DNA from: Bryobacterales bacterium
GTDB lineage: Bacteria; Acidobacteriota; Terriglobia; Bryobacterales; Bryobacteraceae
Reading direction: 5' to 3'
DNA: 33,692 bases
Assembly (NCBI GenBank): GCA_003162425.1
Contig: PMOK01000322.1
Span: 1,090-34,781 of the forward strand
In this document: in pieces, positions 33,506-33,692 of the stretch
How positions within the stretch are numbered: the stretch's first letter is position 1
Layout: each line of letters opens with the position of its first letter
Made by a program: the position numbers and the translations under genes
Notes under the pieces: generated by a model
The model's input: the letters and a program-made list of their open reading frames with translations, nothing else
Told to the model about the DNA's origin: nothing
Database searches by the model: none

Positions 33506-33692
33506 TCTGTCCAATAGACCACACATGAGAACTCAAACCAGCAGCCATCGCCGGGGTCTTCTTAAGGGTTGTGTGAACGCGCCCGAAGTTGTACCACATG
33601 TAGAACATCGCCACTTGGTGAACATGGTTCTCCAGTTTCTTAGAAAAGCCGTTGGTAAGGCGAGTGAAGCGGCGCATGGACATCCGCATGGT
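33462..33692 (-). mobile_element. IS1-family transposase, C-terminal part, cut by window edge
   Basis: 76 codons are visible and the gene continues beyond the right edge. MRRFTRLTNGFSKKLENH, MWYNFGRVHTTLKKTPAMAA and the final W-x-x-x-x-I-I-E-L segment are the conserved C-terminal region of IS1-family DDE transposases. The catalytic residues lie outside the window or just past the edge. The insertion-sequence end should lie left of 33462, inside the 3' part of the hypothetical membrane-protein gene, but I could not identify the terminal inverted repeat. Whether the element is intact cannot be judged. Confidence 0.85.

Overview
The window looks like chromosomal DNA of an acidobacterium, most likely of the Bryobacter/Solibacter type. 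The main reasons are two PadR plus ADOP ('acidobacterial duplicated orphan permease') modules, two very large Oar-like TonB-dependent receptors with an N-terminal carboxypeptidase-regulatory-like domain, a fused indolepyruvate:ferredoxin oxidoreductase, GC-rich coding DNA, and dispersed hairpin and short interspersed repeats in the gaps. The assignment is inference from gene families; no rRNA or tRNA gene was seen.

Layout. 1-773 (-): 5' part of a B12-dependent ribonucleotide reductase (nrdJ), cut by the window edge, with a promoter overlapped by NrdR-box-like operators. 1029-1252 (+): broken ParD-like antitoxin remnant. 1316-4131 (+): SGNH/GDSL hydrolase overlapping a FUSC-family exporter. 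4200-7219 (+): PadR regulator and ADOP permease. 7244-7356: paired inverted hairpin repeats between convergent genes. 7395-8753 (-): ATP-grasp-like protein. 8992-12039 (+): second PadR-ADOP module. 12095-14400 (-): GH20 hexosaminidase and a small putative secreted protein whose 5' end is disturbed by a repeat. 14644-18084 (+): LptF-LptG fusion abutting a thiolase. 18119-25808 (-): two TonB-dependent receptors, each preceded about 140 bp upstream by the same 35-bp element. 25997-29347 (-): fused IorAB-type oxidoreductase. 29477-30882 (+): GlsB/YeaQ-like membrane protein and an orphan substrate-binding lipoprotein. 30871-33505: small hypothetical protein, HTH protein, O-methyltransferase and an AT-richer membrane protein. 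33462-33692 (-): 3' end of an IS1-family transposase.

How the parts fit. Much of the window concerns the cell envelope: LPS export (LptFG), outer-membrane receptors, ADOP and FUSC transporters, and a periplasmic or outer hexosaminidase. Both PadR genes have a promoter ending almost at the start codon and an inverted repeat over the same place, which suggests autoregulation of PadR together with its permease. Eight genes have a -10-like hexamer 6-15 nt before the start codon and no visible Shine-Dalgarno, so short-leader or leaderless mRNAs may be common here.

I found no CRISPR array, phage region or clearly new multi-gene defence or biosynthetic system. The most unusual signals are small: the twin 35-bp elements upstream of the receptors, a 42-bp repeat that supplies the same C-terminus and stop codon to two unrelated genes, and hairpin repeats with compensatory base changes.
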